Assembly: GCF_002086485.1 (NCBI RefSeq)
Contig: NZ_MVHF01000005.1
Coordinates: forward strand, 224,792-288,791
DNA: 64,000 nucleotides
Source of the DNA: Mycobacterium aquaticum
Lineage (GTDB): Bacteria; Actinomycetota; Actinomycetes; Mycobacteriales; Mycobacteriaceae
Direction of reading: 5' to 3'
The position numbers and the translations under genes are program-made. Each line of letters begins with the position of its first letter. Within the stretch, counting starts at the first letter, position 1. Under the pieces are notes generated by a model. The model had not been told where the DNA came from. It ran no database searches and was given only the letters and a program-made list of their open reading frames with translations. Of this stretch, positions 1 through 8,572 are shown piece after piece.

Positions 1-653
1 AAGCCCCATTCGTCACGCAGCACATCGGTGAGCAGCCAGGCGTTCTCGGCGGCGTAGATCCCGTTGATGCGGTTGTACGAACACATCACCGTCCACGGCT
101 GCGCCTCACGCACCACCTGCTCGAACGCGCGCAGATAGATCTCGCGCAACGTCCGGTCGTCGACGTCGGAGCTGGCCCGCATCCGGTCGTATTCGGCGTT
201 GTTGAGCGCGAAGTGCTTCACCGAGGCGCCCACGCCCCGGCTCTGTACGCCACGCACCCAGGCCGCCCCGAGCGTGCCGGCCAGCAGCGGATCCTCCGAG
301 TAGTACTCGAAATTGCGGCCACAACGCGGATCCCGCTTGATGTTGACGCCCGGGCCGAGCAGGACCTGCACTCCCAGCGAGCGGGATTCATCGCCGAGGG
401 CGGCACCGACGCGTTCCACCAGAGCGGGGTCCCACGTCTGGGCCAGCCCGACCGCGGGCGGGAAGCAGGTGGCAGGCTCGCTGGCGGCGAGGCCGAGATG
501 ATCTGTGGCGCTGCCGGATTGCTTGCGCACGCCGTGTGGGCCATCGGTCAGCACGATCGACGGGACGCCGTCGACAGCCGTGGTGGTCCAGAAGGTGGCC
601 CCGCTACCCAGCGCGGCCCGCTGCTGCAAACTCAGCGCGGAGATGTCGGCCAT
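1..653 (-). CDS. Glycoside hydrolase family 3 (beta-glucosidase-like), partial
   Basis: Amino-terminal 217 residues of a GH3 enzyme, which hydrolyses terminal beta-linked glucose or related sugars; the remainder lies beyond the left edge. The ATG at 653-651 begins MADISALSLQQ. GH3 barrel signatures follow: LTDGPHGVRK (residues 35-44), VKHFALNNAEYDR near residue 141 and MCSYNRINGIYAAEN near residue 185, then LLTDVLRDEWG at the edge. In GH3 enzymes the aspartate nucleophile normally lies just after this block, so it is not visible here. There is no signal peptide, so a cytoplasmic enzyme acting on imported oligosaccharides or glucosides is inferred. The glgC-like gene lies 63 bases upstream on the same strand. 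Substrate cannot be told from the sequence. Confidence 0.9.
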   Translation of the reverse strand, partial: MADISALSLQQRAALGSGATFWTTTAVDGVPSIVLTDGPHGVRKQSGSATDHLGLAASEPATCFPPAVGLAQTWDPALVERVGAALGDESRSLGVQVLLGPGVNIKRDPRCGRNFEYYSEDPLLAGTLGAAWVRGVQSRGVGASVKHFALNNAEYDRMRASSDVDDRTLREIYLRAFEQVVREAQPWTVMCSYNRINGIYAAENAWLLTDVLRDEWG

Positions 654-716
654 GGGCCCCACGGTAGCGAATGTGTCGCGGGGGCAGGATGCGTCGCCGT
701 GACCACGGACCGCGGC

Positions 717-1955
717 TCAGCCGGTGACCTCCTGAAACTTGCCGAGCACGGTCACGCCGCCGTCGGACACCACGAATCCGCGGGCGCGGTCGTGGTCTTT
801 GTCGACGCCGATGTGAACCCCGGCGGGAATCACGACACCTTTGTCGATGATGGCGTTGCGAATGACGGCGTGTGGCCCGATGACGGTGTTGTCCATGATC
901 ACCGAGCGTTCGACGAGGGCGTGCTCCTCCACCCGGACTCCGGGGGACAGCACCGACTCACGCACCAGGGCACCGGAGACGATGACGCCGTTGGAGACCA
1001 CGCTGTTGACAGCGCGGCCGACGCGGCCATCGTCCTCGTGGACGAATTTCGCCGGCGGGTGTGGCGGTATGTGGGTGAGGATGGGCCATTGGTGGTTGTA
1101 GAGGTTGAAGACCGGCACCAGGGCGCACAGGTCCATGTGGGCGTCGTAGTAGGAGTCGAGGGTTCCGACGTCGCGCCAGTATCCGGTGTCGCTGGGTGCG
1201 GCGCCGGGCACCTCGTTGCTCTGGAAGTCGTAGACCTGGGCAAGCCCGCGGTCGACCATCATCGGCATGATGTTGCCGCCCATGTCGTGCTTGCTGGAGG
1301 AGTCTTCGGCATCGGCGCGCAGGGCATCGAGCAGCACGTCGGTGGAGAACAGGTAGTTGCCCATGGAGACGAAGGTTTCGTCGGGGGCGTCGGGCAGGCC
1401 CGGCGGGTCGGCCGGTTTCTCCAGGAATGCCTCGACTTGACGGCCGTCGGGGCCGGTCTTGATCACCCCGAAGGCGCTCGCTTCGTTGCGGGGTACGCGA
1501 ATTCCGGCGACGGTCGCCGCCGCGCCGCTCTCCAGGTGCTGGGCGATCATCTGGCGCGGGTCCATGCGGTAGACGTGATCGGCGCCGAAAACGATGACCA
1601 GGTCCGGCTTTTCGTCGTAGATCAGGTTCAGTGACTGGTATATCGCATTGGCCGAACCCGTGTACCACTGGGGGCCGAGGCGTTGCTGGGCGGGCACCGG
1701 GGTGACGTAGTTGCCGAGCATGCTGCTCATCCGCCACGTGGTGGTGATGTGGCGGTCGAGGCTGTGGCTCTTGTACTGGGTGAGCACCGCGATGCGCAGC
1801 ACCCCCGCGTTGACCAGGTTGGACAACGCGAAGTCGATCAATCGGTACAACCCGCCGAACGGCACCGCCGGTTTGGCACGGTCCAGTGTCAGCGGTGAGA
1901 GGCGCTTGCCCTCACCGCCGGCCAGGACGATGCCGAGAACTTTTGGATCGGCCAT
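717..1955 (-). CDS. glgC: Glucose-1-phosphate adenylyltransferase (ADP-glucose pyrophosphorylase)
   Basis: 412-residue enzyme making ADP-glucose from ATP and glucose-1-phosphate for glycogen and related alpha-glucans; cytosolic. Visible are the nucleotide-binding loop [11 protein letters not shown] (from residue 13), [19 protein letters not shown], the catalytic-region [11 protein letters not shown], and a C-terminal left-handed beta-helix with hexapeptide-like repeats ([27 protein letters not shown]). The ATG at 1955 is chosen because AGAGGAG lies 8 bases upstream and the known family N-terminus ([14 protein letters not shown]) starts here; the reading frame stays open further upstream but that stretch is not family-like. 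Length fits the actinobacterial family (about 404-412). It is transcribed away from the sugar transporter and toward the GH3 gene. Confidence 0.95.
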   Translation of the reverse strand: MADPKVLGIVLAGGEGKRLSPLTLDRAKPAVPFGGLYRLIDFALSNLVNAGVLRIAVLTQYKSHSLDRHITTTWRMSSMLGNYVTPVPAQQRLGPQWYTGSANAIYQSLNLIYDEKPDLVIVFGADHVYRMDPRQMIAQHLESGAAATVAGIRVPRNEASAFGVIKTGPDGRQVEAFLEKPADPPGLPDAPDETFVSMGNYLFSTDVLLDALRADAEDSSSKHDMGGNIMPMMVDRGLAQVYDFQSNEVPGAAPSDTGYWRDVGTLDSYYDAHMDLCALVPVFNLYNHQWPILTHIPPHPPAKFVHEDDGRVGRAVNSVVSNGVIVSGALVRESVLSPGVRVEEHALVERSVIMDNTVIGPHAVIRNAIIDKGVVIPAGVHIGVDKDHDRARGFVVSDGGVTVLGKFQEVTG

Positions 1956-2218
1956 CTTCAGAACTCCTCTGCACAACAACAACGCGCCCAATTCCGTGCG
2001 GACACTGAATCGTAAAGGCGCAACTCGACATTTGTGCGGGGTCGGCGAAATCAACACGCGGCGATCTTTTCGCAGGCACTCCCAGGCATTCGCAGACGAA
2101 CACGTTTTAGTCGCACAACATCGGGCAAGATTGCGCGCGTGGGTAATTCAGCCCAGCGCGACGAAAGCCAACCGAACACAACGGAAACCACATTTATTGC
2201 CACGCGAGTGGTAAAAAT

Positions 2219-2230
2219 TGGTCTAGACTC
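2219..2230. promoter_or_regulatory. DasR/dre-like operator
   Basis: The 12 bases TGGTCTAGACTC match the actinobacterial DasR-responsive element consensus TGGTCTAGACCA at 10 of 12 positions, with the core GGTCTAGAC intact. It sits 49 bases before the sugar transporter start, in promoter position. DasR is a HutC-type GntR regulator that senses amino-sugar phosphates. No such regulator is encoded in this window, so control by a DasR/NagR homologue is inferred. Confidence 0.5.
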
Positions 2231-2238
2231 CGCAATTG

Positions 2239-2261
2239 CCCTGCGAACACACCACGCAGGG
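2239..2261. promoter_or_regulatory. Inverted repeat in transporter leader
   Basis: Perfect 7-bp arms CCCTGCG and CGCAGGG around a 9-base spacer, ending 17 bases before the transporter ATG. It could be a second operator or an mRNA leader hairpin close to the ribosome site. Function not shown. Confidence 0.4.
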
Positions 2262-2278
2262 TTCTAGTTTGAGCTTTC

Positions 2279-3676
2279 ATGAAACCTCTGGTGATTCGCA
2301 GCGCTGTTGTCGCTGCGCTCGGTGGCCTGATTTTCGGGTTCGACACCGCTGTCATCTCCGGCGCGGAGGAGCAGATCCAGCACGTCTTCGCGCTCAGCGA
2401 TGCGAAATTGGGCTTCACCGTGACGACTGCGCTGATCGGAACGATCGTCGGAGCCCTGACCGCGGGACGTCCCGCTGACCGGTACGGCCGCAAGAAGGTG
2501 CTCTACGCGATCGGCATCTTCTACGTGCTGGGTGCGGTGGGCTCGGCCCTGGCGACCAACGTGGAGACGCTCATGGCCTTCCGGTTCCTCGGTGGCCTCG
2601 GTGTCGGCGCGGCCAGCGTGTGCGCCCCGATCTACACCGCCGAAGTGGCCCCCGCCGCCCACCGCGGACGGTTGGTCGGTTTGGTGCAGTTCAACATCGT
2701 GCTGGGCATCCTGCTGGCCTATGCGTCCAACGCCGTCGTGCGCGCACTGGCCGACGGTGAGCACGCGTGGCGCTGGATGCTCGGCGTGATGGTGCTTCCC
2801 GCGGTGGTGTTCCTGCTGCTGTTGCCGACGGTCCCCGAAACGCCACGCTGGTTGGCGACGGCGGGGCGGTGGGATGAGGCCAGCGCGACCTGCAACCGGC
2901 TGTGCTCCACCCCGCAGGAGGCCGACTTCGAAATGGCGGAGATCCGTGCGTCGCTGGCGGCCGCGGAGAACGCGCCGTCGGTGCCGTTCTTCACTCCCGG
3001 GCACCGCAAAGTCATCCTGCTGGCGATCGCCATTGCGTTCTTCAACCAGATGTCGGGCATCAACGCGATCCTGTACTACGCCCCGCGCGTCATGCAGCAG
3101 GCCGGCGCCAGCACGAGTGCCGCCTATTGGATGAGTGTGGCCGTGGGTGCGATGAATCTGGTTGCGACGATGGCCGCATTGACCGTGATCGACAAGATCG
3201 GCAGGCGCAGGTTGATGATCGTCGGCTCGATCGGCTACCTCATCTCGCTGGGTTTCTTGGCGGGCGTGATGTTCTACTACGAGGACGCTCGCGGCGGCGC
3301 GTTCACCACCACCTCGTCGGTGCTGGTGCTGGCGGGGTTGATGGTGTTCATCGCCGCGCACGCATTCGGGCAGGGCTCGGTGATCTGGGTGTTCATCTCC
3401 GAGATCTTCCCGAACCGGATCCGTGGGCGCGGCCAGTCGCTGGGCAGCCTCACGCACTGGGTGTTCGCCGCGATCACGTCGTTCGCGTTCCCGCCGATCA
3501 TCGGGGCGTTCGGCGGGGGAGTCGCGTTCAGCATCTTCTTCATCGCGATGCTCGGCCAGCTGGCCTGGGTGCTCAAGGTCATGCCCGAAACCAAGGGTGT
3601 GCCACTGGAGGAGATGGAGGCCAAGCTCGGCCTCACCCATGAACCGGGCGGTCCGCTCACCGCGAGGGGGCACTGA
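2279..3676 (+). CDS. MFS sugar:proton symporter (sugar porter family)
   Basis: 465-residue, 12-helix inner-membrane carrier of the sugar porter family (XylE/GalP/GLUT type). Family signatures in order: GGLIFGFDTAVISGA in helix 1, DRYGRKK after helix 2, PETPRWL before the central loop, QMSGINAILYYAP in helix 7, IGRRR, and PETKGVPLEEME at the C-terminus. Substrate is a hexose or pentose; the QMSGINAILYYAP block is typical of hexose carriers. Its TGA overlaps the ATG of the following PfkB kinase by one base, so uptake and phosphorylation are co-translated. A DasR-like site and an inverted repeat precede it. Confidence 0.92.
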   Translation: MKPLVIRSAVVAALGGLIFGFDTAVISGAEEQIQHVFALSDAKLGFTVTTALIGTIVGALTAGRPADRYGRKKVLYAIGIFYVLGAVGSALATNVETLMAFRFLGGLGVGAASVCAPIYTAEVAPAAHRGRLVGLVQFNIVLGILLAYASNAVVRALADGEHAWRWMLGVMVLPAVVFLLLLPTVPETPRWLATAGRWDEASATCNRLCSTPQEADFEMAEIRASLAAAENAPSVPFFTPGHRKVILLAIAIAFFNQMSGINAILYYAPRVMQQAGASTSAAYWMSVAVGAMNLVATMAALTVIDKIGRRRLMIVGSIGYLISLGFLAGVMFYYEDARGGAFTTTSSVLVLAGLMVFIAAHAFGQGSVIWVFISEIFPNRIRGRGQSLGSLTHWVFAAITSFAFPPIIGAFGGGVAFSIFFIAMLGQLAWVLKVMPETKGVPLEEMEAKLGLTHEPGGPLTARGH

Positions 3677-4623
3677 TGACCGGCCGCGTGCTCAGCCTCG
3701 GTGAGGCGTTGATCGACGTCGTCATCCGGCCCGGGTCCATCGAGGAACACGTCGGCGGGAGCCCGCTCAACGTCGCGGTCGGGGTCGCCACCCTCGGTCA
3801 CCCGGCCAGCATCTGCGCCCATTGGGGCGCCGATGAGCGCGGTGACATGCTGCGCCGCCGCGCGCAGGACGCAGGCCTGGAGGTCGTCGCAGGCACCGAC
3901 TCCGCGACCAAGACGCCGGTCGCGTTCGCCCATGTCGACGAACACGGCCACGCCACTTACGATTTCGATCTGACCTGGGAGGTGCCGCCGCTACCGGACC
4001 TGTCGTCGTTCGGGCATCTGCACACCGGCAGCATCGCGGTCACGCTGGAACCGGGCGGTGCCGCCGTCGTCGATGTCGCCGCGCGGATGCAGGGCCACTG
4101 CACCGTGTCCTACGACCCGAATATCCGCCCGGCCCTGATGAAATCGCCCGACGCGGTGGTGGACCGCGTCGAACGGATGGTCGCCCTGTCCGACGTGGTC
4201 AAAGCCAGCGACGAAGACCTGGCGTGGCTGTATCCGCAGACGCCCGTCGAAGACATCATGCGCAGGTGGGTCAAGAGCGGTCCCGCCATGGTGGTGGTGA
4301 CCCGCGGCCCCTGGGGCGCTTACGCGCTGCTGGCCCACAATCGCGACATGCTGCACCTCGATCAGCTGACCGTCGAGGTCGGCGACTCCGTCGGCGCCGG
4401 GGACTCGTTCATGGCGGGGCTGATCTCGGGGCTGATGGATGCCCGTCTGCTCGGCTCGGCCTCGGCGCGCCGGCGGCTGGCCGCGGTGAGCTGGTCCAAT
4501 GTCCAGCCCGCGCTGCACCGCGCCATCATCACCAGCGCGTTGACCGTCAGTCACTCCGGGGCCTACGCGCCGGTGATGGCGGAGGTGGAGGCGGTTCAGG
4601 CGGCGGATCCGATGCTGCGCTGA
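3676..4623 (+). CDS. PfkB-family carbohydrate kinase (fructokinase-like)
   Basis: 315-residue ribokinase/PfkB-family kinase, phosphorylating a sugar or nucleoside with ATP in the cytosol. The N-terminal LGEALIDVV and GGSPLNVAVGVATLGH blocks bind sugar, YDPNIRPAL is the mid-domain motif of fructokinases, and GDSVGAGDSFMAGL carries the GAGD anion hole and catalytic aspartate. The start overlaps the transporter stop (ATGA), so it very likely acts on the sugar that the transporter brings in. Fructokinase is the closest family by motif; the true sugar is unknown. Confidence 0.88.
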   Translation: MTGRVLSLGEALIDVVIRPGSIEEHVGGSPLNVAVGVATLGHPASICAHWGADERGDMLRRRAQDAGLEVVAGTDSATKTPVAFAHVDEHGHATYDFDLTWEVPPLPDLSSFGHLHTGSIAVTLEPGGAAVVDVAARMQGHCTVSYDPNIRPALMKSPDAVVDRVERMVALSDVVKASDEDLAWLYPQTPVEDIMRRWVKSGPAMVVVTRGPWGAYALLAHNRDMLHLDQLTVEVGDSVGAGDSFMAGLISGLMDARLLGSASARRRLAAVSWSNVQPALHRAIITSALTVSHSGAYAPVMAEVEAVQAADPMLR

Positions 4624-4645
4624 CCCGATTCCAGCCAACGCACTG

Positions 4646-4675
4646 CTTTACAAATTATCCTTCAACTGTCACGCT
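4646..4675 (+). promoter_or_regulatory. CTTTACA-N14-TGTCACGCT motif, copy 1
   Basis: First of three copies with exactly 14 bases between the conserved blocks. It ends 33 bases before the P450 GTG start. The two halves are imperfect inverted repeats (TGTAAAG against TGTCACG), which suggests a dimeric regulator; TTTACA-N17-CACGCT could also be read as -35/-10 boxes. Unrecognised regulator. Confidence 0.6.
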
Positions 4676-4708
4676 GGATTTCGTTGCCGCCCCGCGGAAG
4701 GAATCCAC

Positions 4709-5965
4709 GTGACCGTTGCCGGCTCGCCGCAGGCCCGCACATGCAGTCCATTCGACATCACGTCCCACGACTTCTGGCGCCGACCGTTCGCCGAACGTGA
4801 CCACACCTTCGCCCGGCTGCGGGCGCATGAAGGGTTGAGTTGGCACCAGCCGTTGCCGACGCTCTTCGACATCTCCGAACCCGGCTTCTGGGCGTTGACC
4901 CGCCGCGCTGACATCCAGTTCGCCAGTCAGCACCCGGAGCTGTTCACCTCCGCGCGTGGGGTGGCGCTGGACCCGATGCCGGCCGACGTGCAGAAGTTCG
5001 CGTCGTTTTTCCTGACGATGGACCCGCCCGAGCACACCACCTACCGCCGATTGATCAGCTCGGCGTTCACGCCCCGCAACGTCCGCAAGATCGAGGAGCA
5101 GATCCACCGCAACGCCGTCGCGGTGGTCGACGATCTCGTCGGGGCCGGCGACGTGGACTTCGTCGAGGCCTGCTCGGCGCGGCTGCCGATGAGGACCATC
5201 TCCGACATGCTCGGGGTGCCCGCGGCAGACCAACCCGCACTCGCCAAGGCCGCCGAGAAGTTGTTCAGCATGAGCGACGACGAGTACTCCAGCATCGAAG
5301 AACGCGCGATGGACACCATCAACGAGATCATGCTGATCTCGTCCACGGGCGTCGAACTGGCCAAGTTCCGCCGGGCCAATCCCGGTGACGACCTCATGAC
5401 CAGCATCGTCAACGCCGAAGTCGACGGGCACCGGCTCACCGATGAGGAGATCGGCGCGTTTCTCATCCTGCTCGCCTCTGCGGGCAACGACACCACGAAG
5501 CAGACCACGACGCACGCGATGATGGCGCTGGCCGCCCATCCGGACCAAAAGGATTGGCTGCTGGAGGATTTCGACGGCCGGATCGGGCTCGCGGTCGAGG
5601 AGTTCGTCAGGTGGGCGACGCCCGTGCTGCAGTTCGCCCGGTTCGCCACTGCGGACGTCGAGATCGCCGGGCAGACCATCAGCGCCGGGGACAAGGTCGG
5701 CTTGTTCTACTGTTCGGCCAACCGGGACGAGTCGGTGTTCACCGATCCGCAGCGGTTCGACCTGAGCCGGTCACCGAACCCGCAGATCGGCTTCGGGGGC
5801 GGCGGGCCCCACTTCTGCCTGGGCAATCAACTCGCCAAGGCCGAGTTGCGAAACCTGTTCCGCGAGTTGCTGACCCGCATCAAGAGCATTGAGTTCGGCG
5901 AACCCGAGCTGCTCTACAGCAGCTTCGTCCACGGCATCAAGCGCGTGCCCGCCCACATCCGGTAG
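4709..5965 (+). CDS. Cytochrome P450 (first of two)
   Basis: 418-residue soluble bacterial P450 monooxygenase. Visible are the I-helix oxygen-activation motif LLASAGNDTTKQT, the ExxR pair in EEFVRW, and the heme loop FGGGGPHFCLG with the thiolate cysteine at residue 370. GTG at 4709 is chosen because GGAAGGAA lies 6 bases upstream. The sequence resembles P450s of mycobacterial steroid, terpene or fatty-acid degradation (for example MDPPEHTTYRRL in the C-helix region), but the subfamily cannot be assigned by eye. It is a single gene with its own motif-bearing promoter region and is convergent with the thioesterase gene. No ferredoxin or reductase gene is adjacent, so electrons must come from elsewhere. 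Confidence 0.93.
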   Translation: MTVAGSPQARTCSPFDITSHDFWRRPFAERDHTFARLRAHEGLSWHQPLPTLFDISEPGFWALTRRADIQFASQHPELFTSARGVALDPMPADVQKFASFFLTMDPPEHTTYRRLISSAFTPRNVRKIEEQIHRNAVAVVDDLVGAGDVDFVEACSARLPMRTISDMLGVPAADQPALAKAAEKLFSMSDDEYSSIEERAMDTINEIMLISSTGVELAKFRRANPGDDLMTSIVNAEVDGHRLTDEEIGAFLILLASAGNDTTKQTTTHAMMALAAHPDQKDWLLEDFDGRIGLAVEEFVRWATPVLQFARFATADVEIAGQTISAGDKVGLFYCSANRDESVFTDPQRFDLSRSPNPQIGFGGGGPHFCLGNQLAKAELRNLFRELLTRIKSIEFGEPELLYSSFVHGIKRVPAHIR

Positions 5966-5971
5966 GGCACT

Positions 5972-6045
5972 TTTTCTCGCGAACAGACATGGCGGTACCG
6001 GAAACGCGGCGTGTCGCGGACTTTCGCGTCTGTTCGCGCTAAGAA
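5972..6045. repeat. Dispersed palindromic element, type 1 copy A
   Basis: Between the convergent P450 and thioesterase genes. Perfect 11-bp arms CGCGAACAGAC (5978-5988) and GTCTGTTCGCG (6028-6038) enclose 39 bases; TTCT and AGAA flank the arms. The interior CGGCGTGTCG-C-GGACTTTC recurs almost unchanged in copy B at 31394-31466. The element overlaps the last bases of the thioesterase gene and could also serve as a two-way terminator. Confidence 0.6.
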
Positions 6046-6854
6046 GGTGGGCGGCGGGGACGCACCAGGACCGACTGCTGGATGGCGCCCACGGGGCCGG
6101 TCTGGTCGAACAGCGTGCCCACCGTGGTGCCGATACCGTCGGGCCCGTAGTTGGTGTCGGCCCGGATGCCGATCCAGTCGCCTTCGGGCAACCGATGCAC
6201 GTGCACCACGAGATCGGTGTTGAGGAACGTCCATTCGCGGATGTCGATTTTGGAGCCGATGCCGTTGGCGTCGTCGGCCACGGTGAACAACCGCTGCAGT
6301 GGCGTCAAGGTCTCGCCCTTGACGAGGTCCACCGTGGGCTTGAGCCACGATTCGCCGGGCCCTGGCGCCTGCGGCACGGTCAGCCACCGCCAATCCAGGC
6401 TGTGCACGTAGTTGGGCTCCCAGTGCTTGGCCATGTCGCGGCTGCGGGCCTGCTCCAGCGGTGGCAGCGGCGCGGCGCAAGCATGAGTCAACGCCGTGGA
6501 GTCCAGCTGCAACATGCGCCAACTGCTCGCGCGCGCAACGGTTCTCGGGGTGCCGTCGGGCCCCGGCGCGAGCATCTCGGCGCTCACCAACTCGATCTGC
6601 TTGCCGGGTCGCTGCACCTGGGCGCTCACCCAGAGTTCGCCCTCGGACGGCACGCCACCCATGAGGTCCACCACCACCCGGCTGCAGCGGGTGTCCGCCC
6701 GGCGCTCGCAGCGCTCCAGGGCCCGCACCAGCAGGGCCGACACCGGAGCGGCGTGCTGGATGGCGGCCGACCAGGTGCCGCGCACCATGTCGGTGGCCCG
6801 AAACTTCTCGCCGAGCCGATCCTCGTCGATCAACTCGTAGTACGAATCCGACAT
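6039..6854 (-). CDS. Acyl-CoA thioesterase family protein (TesB/4HBT-like)
   Basis: 271-residue protein with the double hot-dog layout of TesB-like acyl-CoA thioesterases. Supporting segments are GTWSAAIQHAAPVSALLVRAL, a middle stretch RVVVDLMGGVPSEGELWVSAQVQRPGKQIEL typical of the first hot-dog, and a C-terminal hot-dog with NTDLVVHVHRLPEGDWIGIRADT and GIGTTVGTLFDQTGPVG, the latter strongly characteristic of mycobacterial thioesterase-family proteins. ATG at 6854 is preceded by AGGGCGG. It lies 10 bases behind the SMP-30 gene, so the two form an operon. It probably hydrolyses a CoA thioester made in the neighbouring catabolic pathway; the substrate is not known. Confidence 0.75.
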   Translation of the reverse strand: MSDSYYELIDEDRLGEKFRATDMVRGTWSAAIQHAAPVSALLVRALERCERRADTRCSRVVVDLMGGVPSEGELWVSAQVQRPGKQIELVSAEMLAPGPDGTPRTVARASSWRMLQLDSTALTHACAAPLPPLEQARSRDMAKHWEPNYVHSLDWRWLTVPQAPGPGESWLKPTVDLVKGETLTPLQRLFTVADDANGIGSKIDIREWTFLNTDLVVHVHRLPEGDWIGIRADTNYGPDGIGTTVGTLFDQTGPVGAIQQSVLVRPRRPPS

Positions 6855-6864
6855 GTCCGCCCTG

Positions 6865-7785
6865 TCAGTGGTGGTGGCCGTGCTCGTGATCGCCCGGCGC
6901 GGGCACATCGACCATGAGCGCCTCGACGCGGGAGAGCGTCGTGCCGATCAACCGCTGCGGGTACGCGTCGGTGGTGGTCACCAGGAACAGCGTCCGTCCC
7001 TCGGGGCCGCCGAGCGCGCACGCGATGGCAGTGCGCTCGCCGACGTCGACACGGTCGGTTACGGCACCACCCTCGACGATGCGCTGGAACTCGTGCGCGA
7101 GCGTCAACGCGGTCCACACCCCGCCTTCGGCGTCGATCGCGATCCCGTCCGGCGGGCCGTCCAGCCCGTCGGCGAACGCCCGGCGGCCGCTCAGCCCGCC
7201 CTCGGAGTCGATGGTGAAGGCCGTCAGCCGGCACCCGGTGGATTCCGCGACGACGAGGGTGGTCCCGTCGGGCGTGATGGCCATGCCGTTGGGAAAATCG
7301 AGGGCATCGGCGACGACGTGCACCGTGCGATCCGGGTCGATGCGCACAATGACACCGCCCCCAATACACTCCCCGTCGCTGCGCTCGCCCCCGATACACT
7401 CCCCGTCGCTGCGCTCGCCCCCGAAGCGAGCCTGCGAACCGACGTAAGCACGGCCATGCGCGTCGATCACCATGTCACCCAGCGGGGCCGGAACCACCGC
7501 GCTCAGATCGGCCAGCAGCTCGACGGTGTCACCGTCGTAGACCAGCACCTGACGGCGCTCGGTGGAGACGATCAGCAGGGCGCCGTCAGGCCGAAAACCC
7601 AAGCCGGACGGCGCATGTCCGGGCAGCGGCAGCGTCGTCGACGCTCCGCCGAGGGTCACCGTGTGCACGGCCTCGCCGAGCATGTCGGAGAACCACAGCA
7701 GCCCCTCGAACCAGCGCGGACCCTCGCCGAAACAAAATCCGTTGGCCAGTTGTGTCGTCCGTACCGGTCCGGCTTCGACCGTCAT
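6865..7785 (-). CDS. SMP-30/gluconolactonase-family lactonase
   Basis: 306-residue six-bladed beta-propeller hydrolase of the SMP-30/LRE family, which opens lactone rings using a bound divalent metal. Visible motifs: CFGEGPRWFEGLLWFSDM (metal-binding Glu in GEGPRW), DGALLIVSTERRQVLVYD, DFPNGMAITPDG (metal-binding Asn), and DGPPDGIAIDAEGGVW (catalytic-region Asp). The C-terminus HEHGHHH is unusually histidine-rich. ATG at 7785 is favoured over the GTG two codons earlier because AAGGTGG is better spaced. Residues about 121-141 contain a perfect ten-residue tandem repeat (GGERSDGECI twice) with no place in the family fold. Next to a Baeyer-Villiger monooxygenase operon, a role in hydrolysing its lactone product is inferred. 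Confidence 0.85.
   Translation of the reverse strand: MTVEAGPVRTTQLANGFCFGEGPRWFEGLLWFSDMLGEAVHTVTLGGASTTLPLPGHAPSGLGFRPDGALLIVSTERRQVLVYDGDTVELLADLSAVVPAPLGDMVIDAHGRAYVGSQARFGGERSDGECIGGERSDGECIGGGVIVRIDPDRTVHVVADALDFPNGMAITPDGTTLVVAESTGCRLTAFTIDSEGGLSGRRAFADGLDGPPDGIAIDAEGGVWTALTLAHEFQRIVEGGAVTDRVDVGERTAIACALGGPEGRTLFLVTTTDAYPQRLIGTTLSRVEALMVDVPAPGDHEHGHHH
7364..7423. repeat. 30-bp tandem repeat inside lactonase gene
   Basis: Two units of 30 bases (7364-7393 and 7394-7423) differing at one position, with a start of a third. They keep the reading frame and encode GGERSDGECI twice. The unit carries the motif GAGCGCAGCGAC on the minus strand. A similar GAGCG...AGCGACC string occurs at the N-terminus of dxr (near 23392-23412). 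Confidence 0.85.
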
Positions 7786-7795
7786 CGCCACCCAC

Positions 7796-7825
7796 CTTTA
7801 CAAAACACGCCTTGAGTGTCACGCT
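7796..7825 (+). promoter_or_regulatory. CTTTACA-N14-TGTCACGCT motif, copy 2
   Basis: Same blocks and the same 14-base spacing as at 4646. It lies in the 75-base divergent region between the lactonase gene (start 7785) and the plus-strand operon (start 7861), so one bound regulator could control both. The left block TGTAAAG, read on the minus strand, overlaps the lactonase ribosome-binding region. Confidence 0.6.
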
Positions 7826-7860
7826 CGCAGGGTGCCACTGTCAACCACGGGTGTGCGCCG

Positions 7861-8565
7861 ATGAAGAAGTTCTACGGCCACACGCTGCTGTATCTGCACG
7901 AGACGGTCGACCTGGGAGCGGGCAACGTCGAAGGGTTCACCCAGAGGTTCAGCGACACTTACCACCCGATGATGGCCGAGCTCGGCGCCCGCCTCTTCGC
8001 CGTCTGGGAAACCACGCCCTACAACGGCCACTGGCCGCAGGTGACCGTCATCTGGGAAATCGACACCTTCGCCGACTACGCCCGGATCGGCCGAGCCCAG
8101 GCCGCGGGCGGCAGCCACGAGAAACCGGCCCGGCAGTGGTCGGCGTATCTGTCGGAGCTCGGCGCGCGCGGTGAGGGCCGGATCATGTACGCCGGCAAGT
8201 ACAACCGGACGCTGGCGCAGCTGCGGGCGGAGAACTTCGGTGCGGGGTTGGTGATCCAGGAGATCATGCAGACCAAGCCGGGCCGCCAGGACGACTACAT
8301 CCGCGAGCTGCAGCGGCTCTACGTGCCCTGGTCGGAATCGACGGGCAAGCGCTGGCTGGGCTCCTTCATCACCACGTTCCGGTTCAACGAAGTGATCCAC
8401 TACTGGGCCCTCGACGGCGACTGGGACTGCTTCGAAAACCACTACCCGTCGTGGAAGGACAGTCCGCCTGCGGAAATCGTCACCTGGATGAGCGTCGCCC
8501 CCGCGCTGCGTGACGGGTGGGAAGACTCGATCCTCGCGGCCTTACCGCCGTCGCCGCTGAAGTAG
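7861..8565 (+). CDS. NIPSNAP-like protein (two dimeric alpha/beta-barrel halves)
   Basis: 234-residue protein without a catalytic signature that I recognise. It reads as two ferredoxin-like alpha/beta halves: residues 1-90 (HTLLYLHETVDLG, FAVWETTPYNGHWPQVTVIWEID) and about 130-225 (IQEIMQTKPGRQDDYIRELQRLY, GSFITTFRFNEVIHYWAL), the pattern of NIPSNAP and related barrel proteins. Tryptophan content is high. ATG at 7861 starts MKKFYGH; an earlier in-frame GTG at 7816 would lie inside the motif and is rejected. First gene of the catabolic operon, 7 bases before the second P450. It may bind or isomerise a pathway intermediate; this is inference from position only. Confidence 0.65.
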   Translation: MKKFYGHTLLYLHETVDLGAGNVEGFTQRFSDTYHPMMAELGARLFAVWETTPYNGHWPQVTVIWEIDTFADYARIGRAQAAGGSHEKPARQWSAYLSELGARGEGRIMYAGKYNRTLAQLRAENFGAGLVIQEIMQTKPGRQDDYIRELQRLYVPWSESTGKRWLGSFITTFRFNEVIHYWALDGDWDCFENHYPSWKDSPPAEIVTWMSVAPALRDGWEDSILAALPPSPLK

Positions 8566-8572
8566 GCGCGCG

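Larger units (their letters stand above)
1956..2278. other. Divergent intergenic region, glgC / sugar transporter
   Basis: 323 bases without a convincing gene. It is less GC-rich than its neighbours, especially 2160-2236, and must hold promoters for both directions. A TACGAT box on the minus strand (2014-2009) is a possible glgC -10. The plus-strand side carries a DasR-like operator (2219-2230) and a 7-bp inverted repeat (2239-2261), described separately. Short open frames here lack ribosome sites and codon bias. Confidence 0.6.

Noticed and set aside
213..1634. 473-codon open frame on the plus strand opposite GH3 and glgC
   Set aside because: Antisense shadow: no ribosome site, odd composition (His/Gly/Val-rich), and the minus strand shows clear family motifs.
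2264..3673. 469-codon minus-strand frame opposite the sugar transporter
   Set aside because: Shadow of GC-rich third-position bias; transporter motifs on the plus strand are unambiguous.
5972..6045. Element as a simple intrinsic terminator
   Set aside because: The 39-base interior is conserved in the other copy, which lies between two same-strand genes, so a terminator alone does not explain it.
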